Part shown: piece after piece, positions 53,120 to 60,669 of the stretch
How positions within the stretch are numbered: the stretch's first letter is position 1
Layout: the number at the start of each line of letters is the position of its first letter
Assembly (NCBI GenBank): GCA_963728475.1
Contig: CAVSKL010000001.1
Span: 806,001-870,000, forward strand
Direction: 5' to 3'
Origin: CAVSKL01 sp963728475 [NCBI: Candidatus Eiseniibacteriota bacterium]
GTDB taxonomy: Bacteria > Eisenbacteria > RBG-16-71-46 > JABDJR01
DNA length: 64,000 nt
Position numbers and translations under genes: made by a program
The notes under the pieces: model-generated
The model's database searches: none
The model's input: the letters and a program-made list of their open reading frames with translations, nothing else
What the model was told of the DNA's origin: nothing

Positions 53120-55486
53120 TCAGTTCTCCCCCAGCGCCTCCCTCGCCCGCCGGGCGTCGTACTCCGAGCCGATGGAGTCGACCGCCCGCCGGTAGGCGTC
53201 GCGGCCGGCCGCGTCCAGCTCTCCCGACTCCGCCACCGCGACCAGGAGCGCGCTCAGGTCGTGGTCCGAGCCGATCCGGTCGCGGGCCAGGTCCAGGAGG
53301 CCCACCAGCCCCGCCGGGTCCATGCCGCTCCGGACCGCCGCGGTCAGAGCGCGGCGCAGATCGTAGTCGGAGCCGATCCCCCGCGCCGCTTCCAGAAACG
53401 GAGCGGCCGTTCCGCCCCGGACCGGCCGCTTGCCCGCAAGCTCCACCAGCACCTCCGCCAGATCGTAATCGGAGCCGATTTGCTGCGCCGCCCGCAACGC
53501 CTCCGCGAACGCGTCCGGGGAGAGGGCGTCGCAATCGAGGAGCGCGGTGAGGCTGCGCCGGCGGTCATAGTCGGAACCGATCGCGGCGGCGGCGTGGGCC
53601 AGGGCGAGCTGGGCGCGGTCGTCCAGCGGACGCCCCCCGGCCTCGGTCAGAACCTCGGCCAGGTCGTAGTCCGACTCGATCTGCTCCCCCGCCTGCTCCA
53701 GCACGCGCGCGACCCGCCCGGCGCCCAGGTCGGGCTCGGCCAGAAGCGCCTGGAAGTAGAGCCGGGCCGCGTAGTCGGAACCGATCCGGGAGATCTCCTT
53801 CAACACCGCGTCGGCGCCCCCCGTGCCGTAGATCCGGTGTTCGCGCGCCTCTGCGTCGAGGCCGGTGGCGCGCAGGGTCTCGGGAATCACCCGGGCCAGC
53901 CAGGCGCGGGCATCGTCGTCGTAGTCGTGCTCCTTCCCGTTCACCCAGTACCGGCGGCTCATCCCGCCGCCGGAGGAGGTGATCTCGATCCGCCGGCGCG
54001 TCTCCCCGTCGTTCTCGGAGACGCGGAGCCGGCCGCCGTCGGAGAGCGCGACCACGTCCCGCTCCCCGGGATCGAAGGTGATGCGCCCGCGGCCCGAGAT
54101 CGTGAGCTCCCGCCCGTCCTCGATCACCTCGGCGTTGAAGTCCCCATGGTCGCCGGTGTGCACGTGGAGGTGGCGCCCCTTCAGCCGGTCCCCGAACCCG
54201 AAGGCGAACCCCGAGGCGAAGCCGCCATCCCCTCCGGTCGCGTCGTCCCCCGTGGTGTAGGAATAGGAGACCCCATCGCCGTCGGCGTCCACGCGCACCG
54301 AACCGGCGCCGCTTGCGCCGGTAGCCACCACCGTGCCGCTCTCCCCGGTCACCGCGGTAGCGGAGCCCGTCTCGGCGGTGACGTTCGTGGTGGCGGCGGG
54401 TTCCGGCGCCACCGCCGCGCGCGCGGCGGGCTGGACCGAGGCCGCCGCGATCGCCGCCGCCGCCGCCACCGGCCATACCCAGGCGCTTCGCCGCCCGGAG
54501 CCGGCCGCGGCCCGCCCGCTCAGGACCGCGTTCAACCGGTGCTCCAGGCGGGAGCGCGGGGCCAGGGCCAGGGCCGCGCCCCGCTCGGCGCGATAGCTTC
54601 GGGCCACCGCCAGGAGGTCGTCGGCATAGGACGAGGGGCGCGCCCCCGCCACCAGGACCGCGGCGTCGCAGGCCAGCTCACGCTCCTCGCGCATCCGCGC
54701 CGCTCCCCACCACACCAGCGGGTTGAACCAGTGGAGCACGCACGCGACCTGGGCCAGAAGCGCGGTGGCGGGATCGCGCCGGCGCACGTGGGCCAGCTCG
54801 TGGAGGAGCACCCGCTCCAGACGGTCGCGCGGCCACCCGCCGGCGTTCCGGGGGAGGAGCACGGTGGGGCGGAGCACGCCGCAGGTCATGGGCATGGAGG
54901 TGGCGGGCCCCAGGGCGATCCGGGCGGCGCGCGCCGCCTCCGAGAACGGCCGGAACGTCTCCGGCGCCGACGCCGCGCCGCGGGCCAGCCGCCGCGCCCG
55001 GAGGTGGGCCGCGGCGAACCGGGTCCCCACCGCCACCACGCCGGCGAGCCAGAGCGCGATCAGCGCCGCCGCGGGAAGCTCCGGAAGCGCCTGCGCGGAG
55101 GCGGAGGGTTCGACCGCGGGCGTGCTCCGGGCCGGCGCCGGCGAGGTGGCGTCGAGCACGGTTCCATCCGGCACCCGGCGAGCGACGCGCAGGCCCGAGG
55201 CCTCGGGCGGGGGTGGAGGCGTGACGGCGGGCAGATGGATCGCCGGAACCGGGACCGGCAACGCGGGGCCGAAGACCGCCGGAAGCGGCAACGCCAGGAG
55301 ACCGGCCAGTCCCGCGGTCCACACCAGGTGGCGGAGCGCGGGCGGCCGGCGGCGAAGCGCCAGGTCCAGGAGCGCGATCGCGGCGAGGAGGAACGCGCCG
55401 CGCAGGGCGATCCCGGCGGCGGCGGCGAGGACATGCGAGTGCGCGAAGGGCGTGAGAGCGGCGTTGAGGAAGGCGGACACGATCAC
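53120..55486 (-). CDS. BlaR1-like M56 metallopeptidase with C-terminal SDYD repeats
   Basis: The 788-residue protein begins with hydrophobic helices (LRGAFLLAAIALLDLALRR, LVWTAGLAGLLALPLPAVFG), a Pro/Ala-rich linker, and an M56 metallopeptidase with HELAH at residues 229-233 and the third ligand in REERELACD. Another helix (VWPVAAAAAIAAASVQPAA) follows. The middle has beta-rich segments (GRELTISGRGRITFDP). The last ~230 residues are seven repeats of about 35-40 residues, each with I-x-S-(D/E)-(Y/H)-D, as in IGSDYDLAEVL. In BlaR1 the outer domain senses beta-lactam, and here the repeats could be the sensor or docking platform (inference). GTG 55486 overlaps the blaI-like stop by four bases. 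Confidence 0.85.
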   Translation of the reverse strand: MIVSAFLNAALTPFAHSHVLAAAAGIALRGAFLLAAIALLDLALRRRPPALRHLVWTAGLAGLLALPLPAVFGPALPVPVPAIHLPAVTPPPPPEASGLRVARRVPDGTVLDATSPAPARSTPAVEPSASAQALPELPAAALIALWLAGVVAVGTRFAAAHLRARRLARGAASAPETFRPFSEAARAARIALGPATSMPMTCGVLRPTVLLPRNAGGWPRDRLERVLLHELAHVRRRDPATALLAQVACVLHWFNPLVWWGAARMREERELACDAAVLVAGARPSSYADDLLAVARSYRAERGAALALAPRSRLEHRLNAVLSGRAAAGSGRRSAWVWPVAAAAAIAAASVQPAARAAVAPEPAATTNVTAETGSATAVTGESGTVVATGASGAGSVRVDADGDGVSYSYTTGDDATGGDGGFASGFAFGFGDRLKGRHLHVHTGDHGDFNAEVIEDGRELTISGRGRITFDPGERDVVALSDGGRLRVSENDGETRRRIEITSSGGGMSRRYWVNGKEHDYDDDARAWLARVIPETLRATGLDAEAREHRIYGTGGADAVLKEISRIGSDYAARLYFQALLAEPDLGAGRVARVLEQAGEQIESDYDLAEVLTEAGGRPLDDRAQLALAHAAAAIGSDYDRRRSLTALLDCDALSPDAFAEALRAAQQIGSDYDLAEVLVELAGKRPVRGGTAAPFLEAARGIGSDYDLRRALTAAVRSGMDPAGLVGLLDLARDRIGSDHDLSALLVAVAESGELDAAGRDAYRRAVDSIGSEYDARRAREALGEN
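55195..55206. repeat. Palindrome CCGAGGCCTCGG, copy 8
   Basis: Exact copy in the Pro/Ala-rich linker of the M56 gene (PEASG). Confidence 0.85.
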
Positions 55487-55872
55487 CGTCCTTTCTTCCG
55501 GGCGTCTTCGATGAGGCGGCCCAGGTGGGCGAGTTCCTCGTCGTCGAGCCGGCCCGCGGAGAGGTCGAGAAGCGCGGCCACCGCCTGTTCGGGGTCGTCG
55601 TTGAAGAAGGTGCGCACCAGGCGGAGGAGCGCGCTCCGCCGGGCGCGGTCCCGGGGGAGCGTCGGCTCGTAGACGTAGCGCGGGCCGTCCTGCCGGTGGC
55701 GAAGGTGGCCCTTTTCCTCCAGGACCCGGAGCATGGCCCGGACCGCGGAGTAGCCGGGGGCGTCGGGAAGGAGGCCGCGCACCTCGGCCGCGGTGGCCCT
55801 GCCGGTCTGGTAGACGATGTCCATGATCTGCCGCTCCCGGCGGCTCAGATCGACGGCGTCGCGTGGGGGCAT
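55483..55872 (-). CDS. BlaI/MecI/CopY-family transcriptional repressor
   Basis: The 129-residue protein has the BlaI winged helix (LSRRERQIMDIVYQTGRATAAEVRGLLPDAPGYSAVRAMLRVLEEKGHLRHRQDGPRYVYEP) and the C-terminal dimerisation helices ([46 protein letters not shown]). The family represses its own operon and, in the classic system, beta-lactamase, and is destroyed by the BlaR1 protease. No beta-lactamase gene is in the window. The ATG at 55872 has GAGGAG upstream. The following M56 gene overlaps by four bases, so both are translated from one mRNA. Confidence 0.92.
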   Translation of the reverse strand: MPPRDAVDLSRRERQIMDIVYQTGRATAAEVRGLLPDAPGYSAVRAMLRVLEEKGHLRHRQDGPRYVYEPTLPRDRARRSALLRLVRTFFNDDPEQAVAALLDLSAGRLDDEELAHLGRLIEDARKKGR

Positions 55873-55915
55873 GACGGACTCCTCGGGTCGGGGACGGAAG
55901 TTGTGCTGGAAAAGC

Positions 55916-55957
55916 AGCATGATGCTAAAAATCTAGCACGTTGGAGCGGCGGGTCAA
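55916..55957 (-). promoter_or_regulatory. Promoter and probable operator of the BlaI/M56 operon
   Basis: On the minus strand TTGACC (55957-55952) and TAGATT (55935-55930) are 16 bp apart. The -10 lies within the dyad TGCTA (55923-55927)...TAGCA (55934-55938). A second palindrome, AGCATGATGCT, overlaps it at 55916-55926. Repressor binding here would block the promoter. Confidence 0.6.
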
Positions 55958-56086
55958 GCGAAATCCGCGCGGCGGCGGACCGGTTGCCGGATCTTGCGAC
56001 CCCGATTAGGGTTGGCTGGAGTTCCCGGCCGCCCGCGCGGCCGTCCGTCCATGGGCAATCACTCGCCGGCAAAGGAGATCGGAATC

Positions 56087-56920
56087 ATGAACGCAACCGA
56101 TGCTCAGGGTTGGCTCGGCCACATCCGGGACGCGGTTTCGGTATGGGGGCTGCGGGTGGTGGGGGCGATCGCGCTCCTGGTGATCGGCTGGATCGTGGCC
56201 AGGGCGGTCCGCTCCTCGCTCCGCAAGGCGCTGGCCCGCACCCACATGGATCCCACGCTGGTGCCCTTCGTGTCGAACATCGGGTACTACGCGCTCCTCA
56301 CCTTCCTGGTTCTGGCGGTGATGGGGATCTTCGGCATCCAGACCGCATCGATCATCGCGGTGCTCGGCGCCGCCGCCTTCGCGGTGGGGCTGGCGCTCCA
56401 GGGGACGCTTTCCAACTTCGCCTCGGGGGTGATGCTGTTGATCTTCCGGCCGTTCAAGGTGGGCGACTACGTGGACGCGGGCGGGGTCGCGGGCTCGGTG
56501 ATCGAGATCGAGCTCTTCAACACCGTGCTCAACACTCCGGACAACGTCCGGGTGATCGTGCCCAACTCCGAGGTGTACGGAAAGGTGATCCACAACTACG
56601 CCACCAACGACACCCGGCGGCTGGACATGGTGATGGGGATCGCCTATGGCGACGACATCGGAACCGCCTTCCAGGTCATCGCCCGGGTGCTGGACGCGGA
56701 CCCGCGGGTGCTGAAGGAGCCGGCGATGACGGTGGCGGTGGGCGAGCTGGGTGACAGCTCCGTCAACCTGGTGGTGCGTCCCTGGTGCAACAAGGGCGAC
56801 TACTGGCCGCTCAAGTTCGATCTCAACCGCAAGCTCAAGGAAGCGCTCGAGGCCGCCGGTTGCAACATCCCCTTCCCGCAGCGCGACGTGCACCTGTTCC
56901 AGGAGAAGCCGGCGGGGTAG
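56087..56920 (+). CDS. Small-conductance mechanosensitive channel (MscS family)
   Basis: The 277-residue protein has the MscS order: N-terminal helices (VVGAIALLVIGWIVARAV; YYALLTFLVLAVMGIFGI), the pore helix with the Ala/Gly pattern (IIAVLGAAAFAVGLALQGTLSNFASGVMLLIFRPF), then the beta domain (VGDYVDAGGVAGSVIEIELFNTVLNTPDNVRVIVPNSEVYG) and a mixed C-terminal domain ending VVRPWCNKGDYW. This small channel releases solutes upon hypo-osmotic shock. The ATG at 56087 follows AAAGGAG. It diverges from the BlaI-type repressor. Confidence 0.93.
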   Translation: MNATDAQGWLGHIRDAVSVWGLRVVGAIALLVIGWIVARAVRSSLRKALARTHMDPTLVPFVSNIGYYALLTFLVLAVMGIFGIQTASIIAVLGAAAFAVGLALQGTLSNFASGVMLLIFRPFKVGDYVDAGGVAGSVIEIELFNTVLNTPDNVRVIVPNSEVYGKVIHNYATNDTRRLDMVMGIAYGDDIGTAFQVIARVLDADPRVLKEPAMTVAVGELGDSSVNLVVRPWCNKGDYWPLKFDLNRKLKEALEAAGCNIPFPQRDVHLFQEKPAG

Positions 56921-56944
56921 GGAGGGCCTTGTGGCCGGTGAGCT

Positions 56945-56984
56945 CCGGCCGGCATGTTCCCGGCCGGCATGTTCCCGGCCGGCC
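56945..56984. repeat. Short tandem repeat, 15-bp unit
   Basis: CCGGCCGGCATGTTC is repeated twice exactly (56945-56959, 56960-56974), followed by a partial CCGGCCGG, in the short gap between the mscS gene and queE. Confidence 0.9.
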
Positions 56985-57007
56985 AAACCGTGCCGGGCAT
57001 CGCCGCC

Positions 57008-57643
57008 TCACACCCCCCGCCGGCCCGGCTCCCACACGTGCTTGTGGAGCTGGAGCTGGAGCCGCACCGCAAGCCCGTCCTCCAGGATCCAGGACGCGAG
57101 GTCGCGGTAGTCCATCTCGTCGAAGACCGGCGCGAACAGGACCGCGAACCGTTCGGCCAGCCCGCGCGCACGCGCGGTCTCGCGCGCCCACTCGTAGTCG
57201 AAGCGGTCGCCGATCACGAACTTGAGCTCGGAGCCGGGGGGAAGGCGGTCGAGGTTGTCCCAGTGGACTTTCCCCGCCTCGCCGCTACCGGGGCACTTCA
57301 CGTCCATCACTACCCGCACGCCCTCGGGCAGCACCGAGACGTCGCGGTGGCCGCCGGTCTCCACCAGGACCTCGTAGCCGTCGTCCAGGAGTCTCCGGCA
57401 GAGTTCGGGGGTCTCCTTCTGCAGGAGCGGCTCGCCGCCGGTGACCTCCACCAGCTTGCAGCCGAACGCGCGCACCTGGGCCAGCACCGCCTCCAGGGAC
57501 ATGGGGCGCCCCTCGGTGAACGCATACTCGGTGTCGCACCACCGGCAGCGGAGATCGCAGGCGGTCAACCGCACGAACACGCACGGCCGCCCCGCCTGGG
57601 TGGACTCGCCCTGGATGGAGTGGAAGATCTCGGTCACCTTCAT
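57008..57643 (-). CDS. queE: 7-carboxy-7-deazaguanine synthase QueE
   Basis: The 211-residue radical-SAM protein has the QueE start VTEIFHSIQGESTQAGRPCVFVRLTACDLRCRWCDTEY, in which three cysteines (C-x3-C-x2-C) bind the 4Fe-4S cluster. It continues with VEVTGGEPLLQ, VLVETGGHRDVSVLP and the MDVKCPGSGE segment. It converts 6-carboxytetrahydropterin to 7-carboxy-7-deazaguanine, the ring-contraction step in queuosine synthesis. The queD gene is 105 bp upstream on the same strand, so the pair probably forms a queuosine operon. The third step (queC) is not in the window. Confidence 0.93.
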   Translation of the reverse strand: MKVTEIFHSIQGESTQAGRPCVFVRLTACDLRCRWCDTEYAFTEGRPMSLEAVLAQVRAFGCKLVEVTGGEPLLQKETPELCRRLLDDGYEVLVETGGHRDVSVLPEGVRVVMDVKCPGSGEAGKVHWDNLDRLPPGSELKFVIGDRFDYEWARETARARGLAERFAVLFAPVFDEMDYRDLASWILEDGLAVRLQLQLHKHVWEPGRRGV

Positions 57644-57748
57644 GACGGCGCCATTCTAACAGGCCGCGAAACGGCCCGGTTGCGGGGGGCCCGGGGGGAA
57701 TGGGGCCGGCCCCAGAGATCTCCGGGGCGCCGGTTCCACCCCGAGACT

Positions 57749-58129
57749 TCAATCCTCGCTATAGGTCACGCAGGCGTCCGGGGTTTCCCAGAGGCGCACC
57801 GCGGCCAGCCGCGCGCGCCCGCCCCCGGCCTCGGCCACCGGCTGCCGGAGTTCCCGGTGGATCCACGCCGCCACCGCCTCCGCGGTGGGATTGATCGTGT
57901 CGAAGGGGGGCACCTGGTTCAGGTTCCGATGGTCCACCCGCTCGATCAGCGGCCGTAGCACCCGCTCGAGCGCGGTGAAGTCCAGGAGCATGCGCTGGGG
58001 ATCGAGGTCCTCACCCCGGATCACCACCTCCACCTTGTAGTTGTGGCCGTGGTTCCGCGCGCAGGGCCCGTCGTAGTCCCGAAGCGAGTGCGCGGCCGCA
58101 AACTCCGCGCTCTTGCGAATCTCGAACAT
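57749..58129 (-). CDS. queD: 6-carboxytetrahydropterin synthase QueD
   Basis: The 126-residue QueD has the zinc-binding histidines in FAAAHSL and the NHGHNY pair, the catalytic Cys in DYDGPCARNHGHNYKVEV and the conserved LDFTALERVLRPLIERVDHRNLNQ, PTAEAVAAWIHRE, and the late VRLWETPDACVTY Glu. It makes 6-carboxytetrahydropterin from dihydroneopterin triphosphate. The ATG is unusual because a perfect TATAAT (58141-58136, minus strand) lies only six bases ahead of it, so the mRNA may be leaderless. It heads the queD-queE operon. Confidence 0.94.
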   Translation of the reverse strand: MFEIRKSAEFAAAHSLRDYDGPCARNHGHNYKVEVVIRGEDLDPQRMLLDFTALERVLRPLIERVDHRNLNQVPPFDTINPTAEAVAAWIHRELRQPVAEAGGGRARLAAVRLWETPDACVTYSED

Positions 58130-58135
58130 GGCCGG

Positions 58136-58141
58136 ATTATA
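58136..58141 (-). promoter_or_regulatory. queD -10 element abutting the start codon
   Basis: TATAAT (minus strand) is six bases before the queD ATG, so transcription would begin near the start codon. No Shine-Dalgarno sequence fits. The -35 is not recognisable. Confidence 0.55.
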
Positions 58142-58368
58142 CCATCGGGCTCCGGGGCCGCCGGCGGACCCCCCCGCCCACCGCTCCCGCCCCGCGCCCG
58201 CGCGGCGCCGCCCCGCCGCTGGCTTCCCGGCTCCGGGCGGTGTAGGCTGTCGGGCCTCGGGCGCGGGCCGGCGGGCTCCGCCTCCTGGTCCGAGGCCCCG
58301 GCCCCCCCCGGGGACGGACCCCCATGCCGTCTAGAGGCCCGCGGCATCGCCCCACGAGGAGCGCCTTC

Positions 58369-59646
58369 ATGATCGCCACGCCCCTGCGACGACCGAATGC
58401 GACCTTGATCCTGCTCTTCCTCGTTCTGGCCGCCGCTCCCGCTCGAGGCGACCGGCCCGCGCGAACCGCGGACCCCGTCCCGGCGCGAGCCCAAGACATC
58501 CCCCCGGCGCGAGCCCAAGACCCCGTCCCGGCGCGAGCCCAAGACCCCGCCCCGTCCGAATCCCTGCCCCCCGCCGCCGAACCGGCCCCGGCCGCCCCCG
58601 AGCCTCCCCCGGCCGCCCCCGAGCCTCCCCCGGCACCTCAGGCGGACGGGACCCGGGTCCTCCCCATTCCCATCCTCTTCTACTCGCCGGAGACGCGATT
58701 GGGAGGCGGGGCCTCGGCCCTGGTGGTGAAGCGCCTGGGGCGCGGCGCCGCGCGCGCGACCCGCCCTTCGGCGTTCTCGGGGGTGGCCATCTACACCGCG
58801 AACAAGCAGCTGGTGGCCTCAATCAACGCGAATCTCCAGCTCCCCGGAGACCGGGACGGGCTGAGCCTGGAGGTCGGGTTCACCCGTTTTCCCTCGCGGT
58901 TCTACGGAGTGGGCAACGACGCTCCCGATCGTTACGAGGAGTTCACCCCGCGCGACCTGGCCGCGTTCGCGCAGGGGGAACGGCGCTTCGGGCGCGGGCT
59001 CAAGCTGGGCCTCTCCGCCGACTTCAGCCGCCACGCCCTGGTCGCGGCCGACTCCGGCGGCGTCCTCGACGCCGGCGCGGTGCCCGGAACCGGCCGGGTG
59101 AGCCTGGCCGGAGCGGGGGCGATCCTCGCCTGGGACACCCGGGACGGGGTGTTCGCCCCGCGCCGCGGCGCTTATCTGCTGGCCTCCGCCTCCGCGTTCC
59201 TGTCCGGGCCGGGGAGCGATCTGGGTTACCGGCGCTACGTGGCCGACGCGCGGGTCTATCTGCCGGAAGGCCGGGGGTTCCTGCTGGCGGCGCGGGCCAC
59301 CGGCGCCTTCACCTCGGGCCGGGCCCCGTTCTACCGCATGCCCACCCTGGGCGGCGCGTCGCTCCTGCGCGGGTACTACGAGGGGCGCTTCCGCGACCGG
59401 CAACTGGCGGCGGTGCAGGTGGAGGAGCGGGCGCACCTCTTCTGGAGGTTGGGAGCGGCGGCGTTCGCCGAGGCCGGCCAGGTCGCGCCGGCGATCGGGG
59501 ATCTGGGCCTGGGACGGTTCCATACCGCGGCCGGTTGGGGGCTCCGCTACACCCTGGACCGGCGGGAGAACCTGGCGGTCCGGGTCGATTTCGGCTACGG
59601 CTCGGAGGGCTCCGGCCTGTATCTCAACTTCGGGGAGGCGTTCTGA
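58369..59646 (+). CDS. BamA/TamA-like outer-membrane protein (bacterial surface antigen D15 type)
   Basis: The 425-residue product has a signal peptide (LILLFLVLAAAPARGDR) and a low-complexity stretch of near repeats (PVPARAQDIPPARAQDPVPARAQD, then PAAPEPPPAAPEPP) up to about residue 100. The rest is a barrel: ETRLGGGASALVVKRL, SLEVGFTRFPSRFYGVG, VSLAGAGAILAWDTRDGVFAPRRGAYL, and the final strands ENLAVRVDFGYGSEGSGLYLNFGEAF ending in Phe. The RGAYL and GGASLLRGYYEGRFRD motifs match the BamA/TamA lid loop (VRGY-like). No POTRA domain precedes it, so it is probably a patatin-less or stand-alone barrel. ATG 58369 follows CGAGGAG. Confidence 0.82.
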   Translation: MIATPLRRPNATLILLFLVLAAAPARGDRPARTADPVPARAQDIPPARAQDPVPARAQDPAPSESLPPAAEPAPAAPEPPPAAPEPPPAPQADGTRVLPIPILFYSPETRLGGGASALVVKRLGRGAARATRPSAFSGVAIYTANKQLVASINANLQLPGDRDGLSLEVGFTRFPSRFYGVGNDAPDRYEEFTPRDLAAFAQGERRFGRGLKLGLSADFSRHALVAADSGGVLDAGAVPGTGRVSLAGAGAILAWDTRDGVFAPRRGAYLLASASAFLSGPGSDLGYRRYVADARVYLPEGRGFLLAARATGAFTSGRAPFYRMPTLGGASLLRGYYEGRFRDRQLAAVQVEERAHLFWRLGAAAFAEAGQVAPAIGDLGLGRFHTAAGWGLRYTLDRRENLAVRVDFGYGSEGSGLYLNFGEAF

Positions 59647-59745
59647 CCCTCCTGCCCCGGTCCGGGTTTCCCCGGCCCCCCGCGTGCTCTAAGATTAGCG
59701 CCGGACCAGCGATCCCCGAAACCACCGTCCTGGAAAGGACCGCCG

Positions 59746-60600
59746 ATGGCCTTCGACCTGTTCAGCGAGCTCCCGAATCCCCTTCTGTCCCGGCCCTTCG
59801 CGGTGCTCGATTTCGAGACCACCGGGCTCTACCCGGCGGTCGGGGACGAAATCTGCGAGATCGGGCTCGTCCGGATCGAAAACGGCGAAATCGTGAAGGA
59901 GTACAGCGCGCTGGTGGATCCGTGCCGGGTCATGGACCCCGCCGCCGCCCAGGTGAACCAGATCACCCCGGAGATGCTGGCGGGCAAGCCGCGCTTCGAG
60001 GCGGTGGCCGACGATCTCCTGGCGCTCCTCGAGGACGCGATCATCGTGGCCCACAACGCCGAGTTCGACATGGCGTTTCTCCAGTACAAGCTGGAGAAGA
60101 TGGGGCGCACCCAGCTCGGGAACCCGGTCCTGGACACCCTGGAGCTGGCCCGCGCCCAGGACGACTCCGGTCCGTACACCCTGGGGATCCTGGCCAATCG
60201 CCTGGGGATCCAGGGGCCCCACGCCCACCGCGCGCTCGACGACGCGCGGATGGCGGGCGAGGTGCTCCTCCATTACCTGAAGGAGTACCACCTGCGCGGG
60301 AAGGACGACATCACCCACGTTCCCGGCTACCGCAACTCCTACCAGTTCGCGATCGGGGGCCCATCCCGCGGCGAGGACAACAGTTTCCAGCTCGTGGTGG
60401 AGGCGATCCGCAGCGCGCTGATGATTCACGCCGACATCGAGATCACTTACCGGGGGTCCGGCGGCCAGACCCGCCGCCGGGTCACCCCCAAGGACATCCG
60501 GGGGATGAACATGCGCGCCTACTGCCACCTCCGCAAGGAGGACCGCGATTTCCGTCTGGATCGGATCGTGGAGTGCAGCGAGGTGGTCGCCAACGGCTGA
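59746..60600 (+). CDS. DnaQ-like 3'-5' exonuclease fused to a WYL-like C-terminal domain
   Basis: The 284-residue protein begins with a DEDDh exonuclease: Asp22 and Glu24 in VLDFETTGLYP, the Asp of VAHNAEFDMAFLQ and the His/Asp of HAHRALDDARMAGE are all present. From residue ~210 a second segment (SFQLVVEAIRSALMIHADIEITYRGSGGQTRRRVTPKDIRGMNMRAYCHLRKEDRDFRLDRI) resembles the second half of WYL domains (a strand, RRxVxPxxl, YxxAYCxxxxxxRxFrldRI). WYL modules sense nucleic acid or ligands and usually pair with helix-turn-helix proteins; attachment to an exonuclease suggests ligand-gated nuclease function (inference). The ATG at 59746 has AAAGGA upstream. Confidence 0.82.
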   Translation: MAFDLFSELPNPLLSRPFAVLDFETTGLYPAVGDEICEIGLVRIENGEIVKEYSALVDPCRVMDPAAAQVNQITPEMLAGKPRFEAVADDLLALLEDAIIVAHNAEFDMAFLQYKLEKMGRTQLGNPVLDTLELARAQDDSGPYTLGILANRLGIQGPHAHRALDDARMAGEVLLHYLKEYHLRGKDDITHVPGYRNSYQFAIGGPSRGEDNSFQLVVEAIRSALMIHADIEITYRGSGGQTRRRVTPKDIRGMNMRAYCHLRKEDRDFRLDRIVECSEVVANG

Positions 60601-60612
60601 CCGAGGCCTCGG
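60601..60612. repeat. Palindrome CCGAGGCCTCGG, copy 9
   Basis: Exact copy starting at the base directly after the exonuclease stop codon, in a short gap between convergent genes. Confidence 0.85.
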
Positions 60613-60669
60613 AAGGGGCCTCACCGGCCCCGGAATCCACTACCCCCGGCGCCTCCGCGGCCGGATCCG

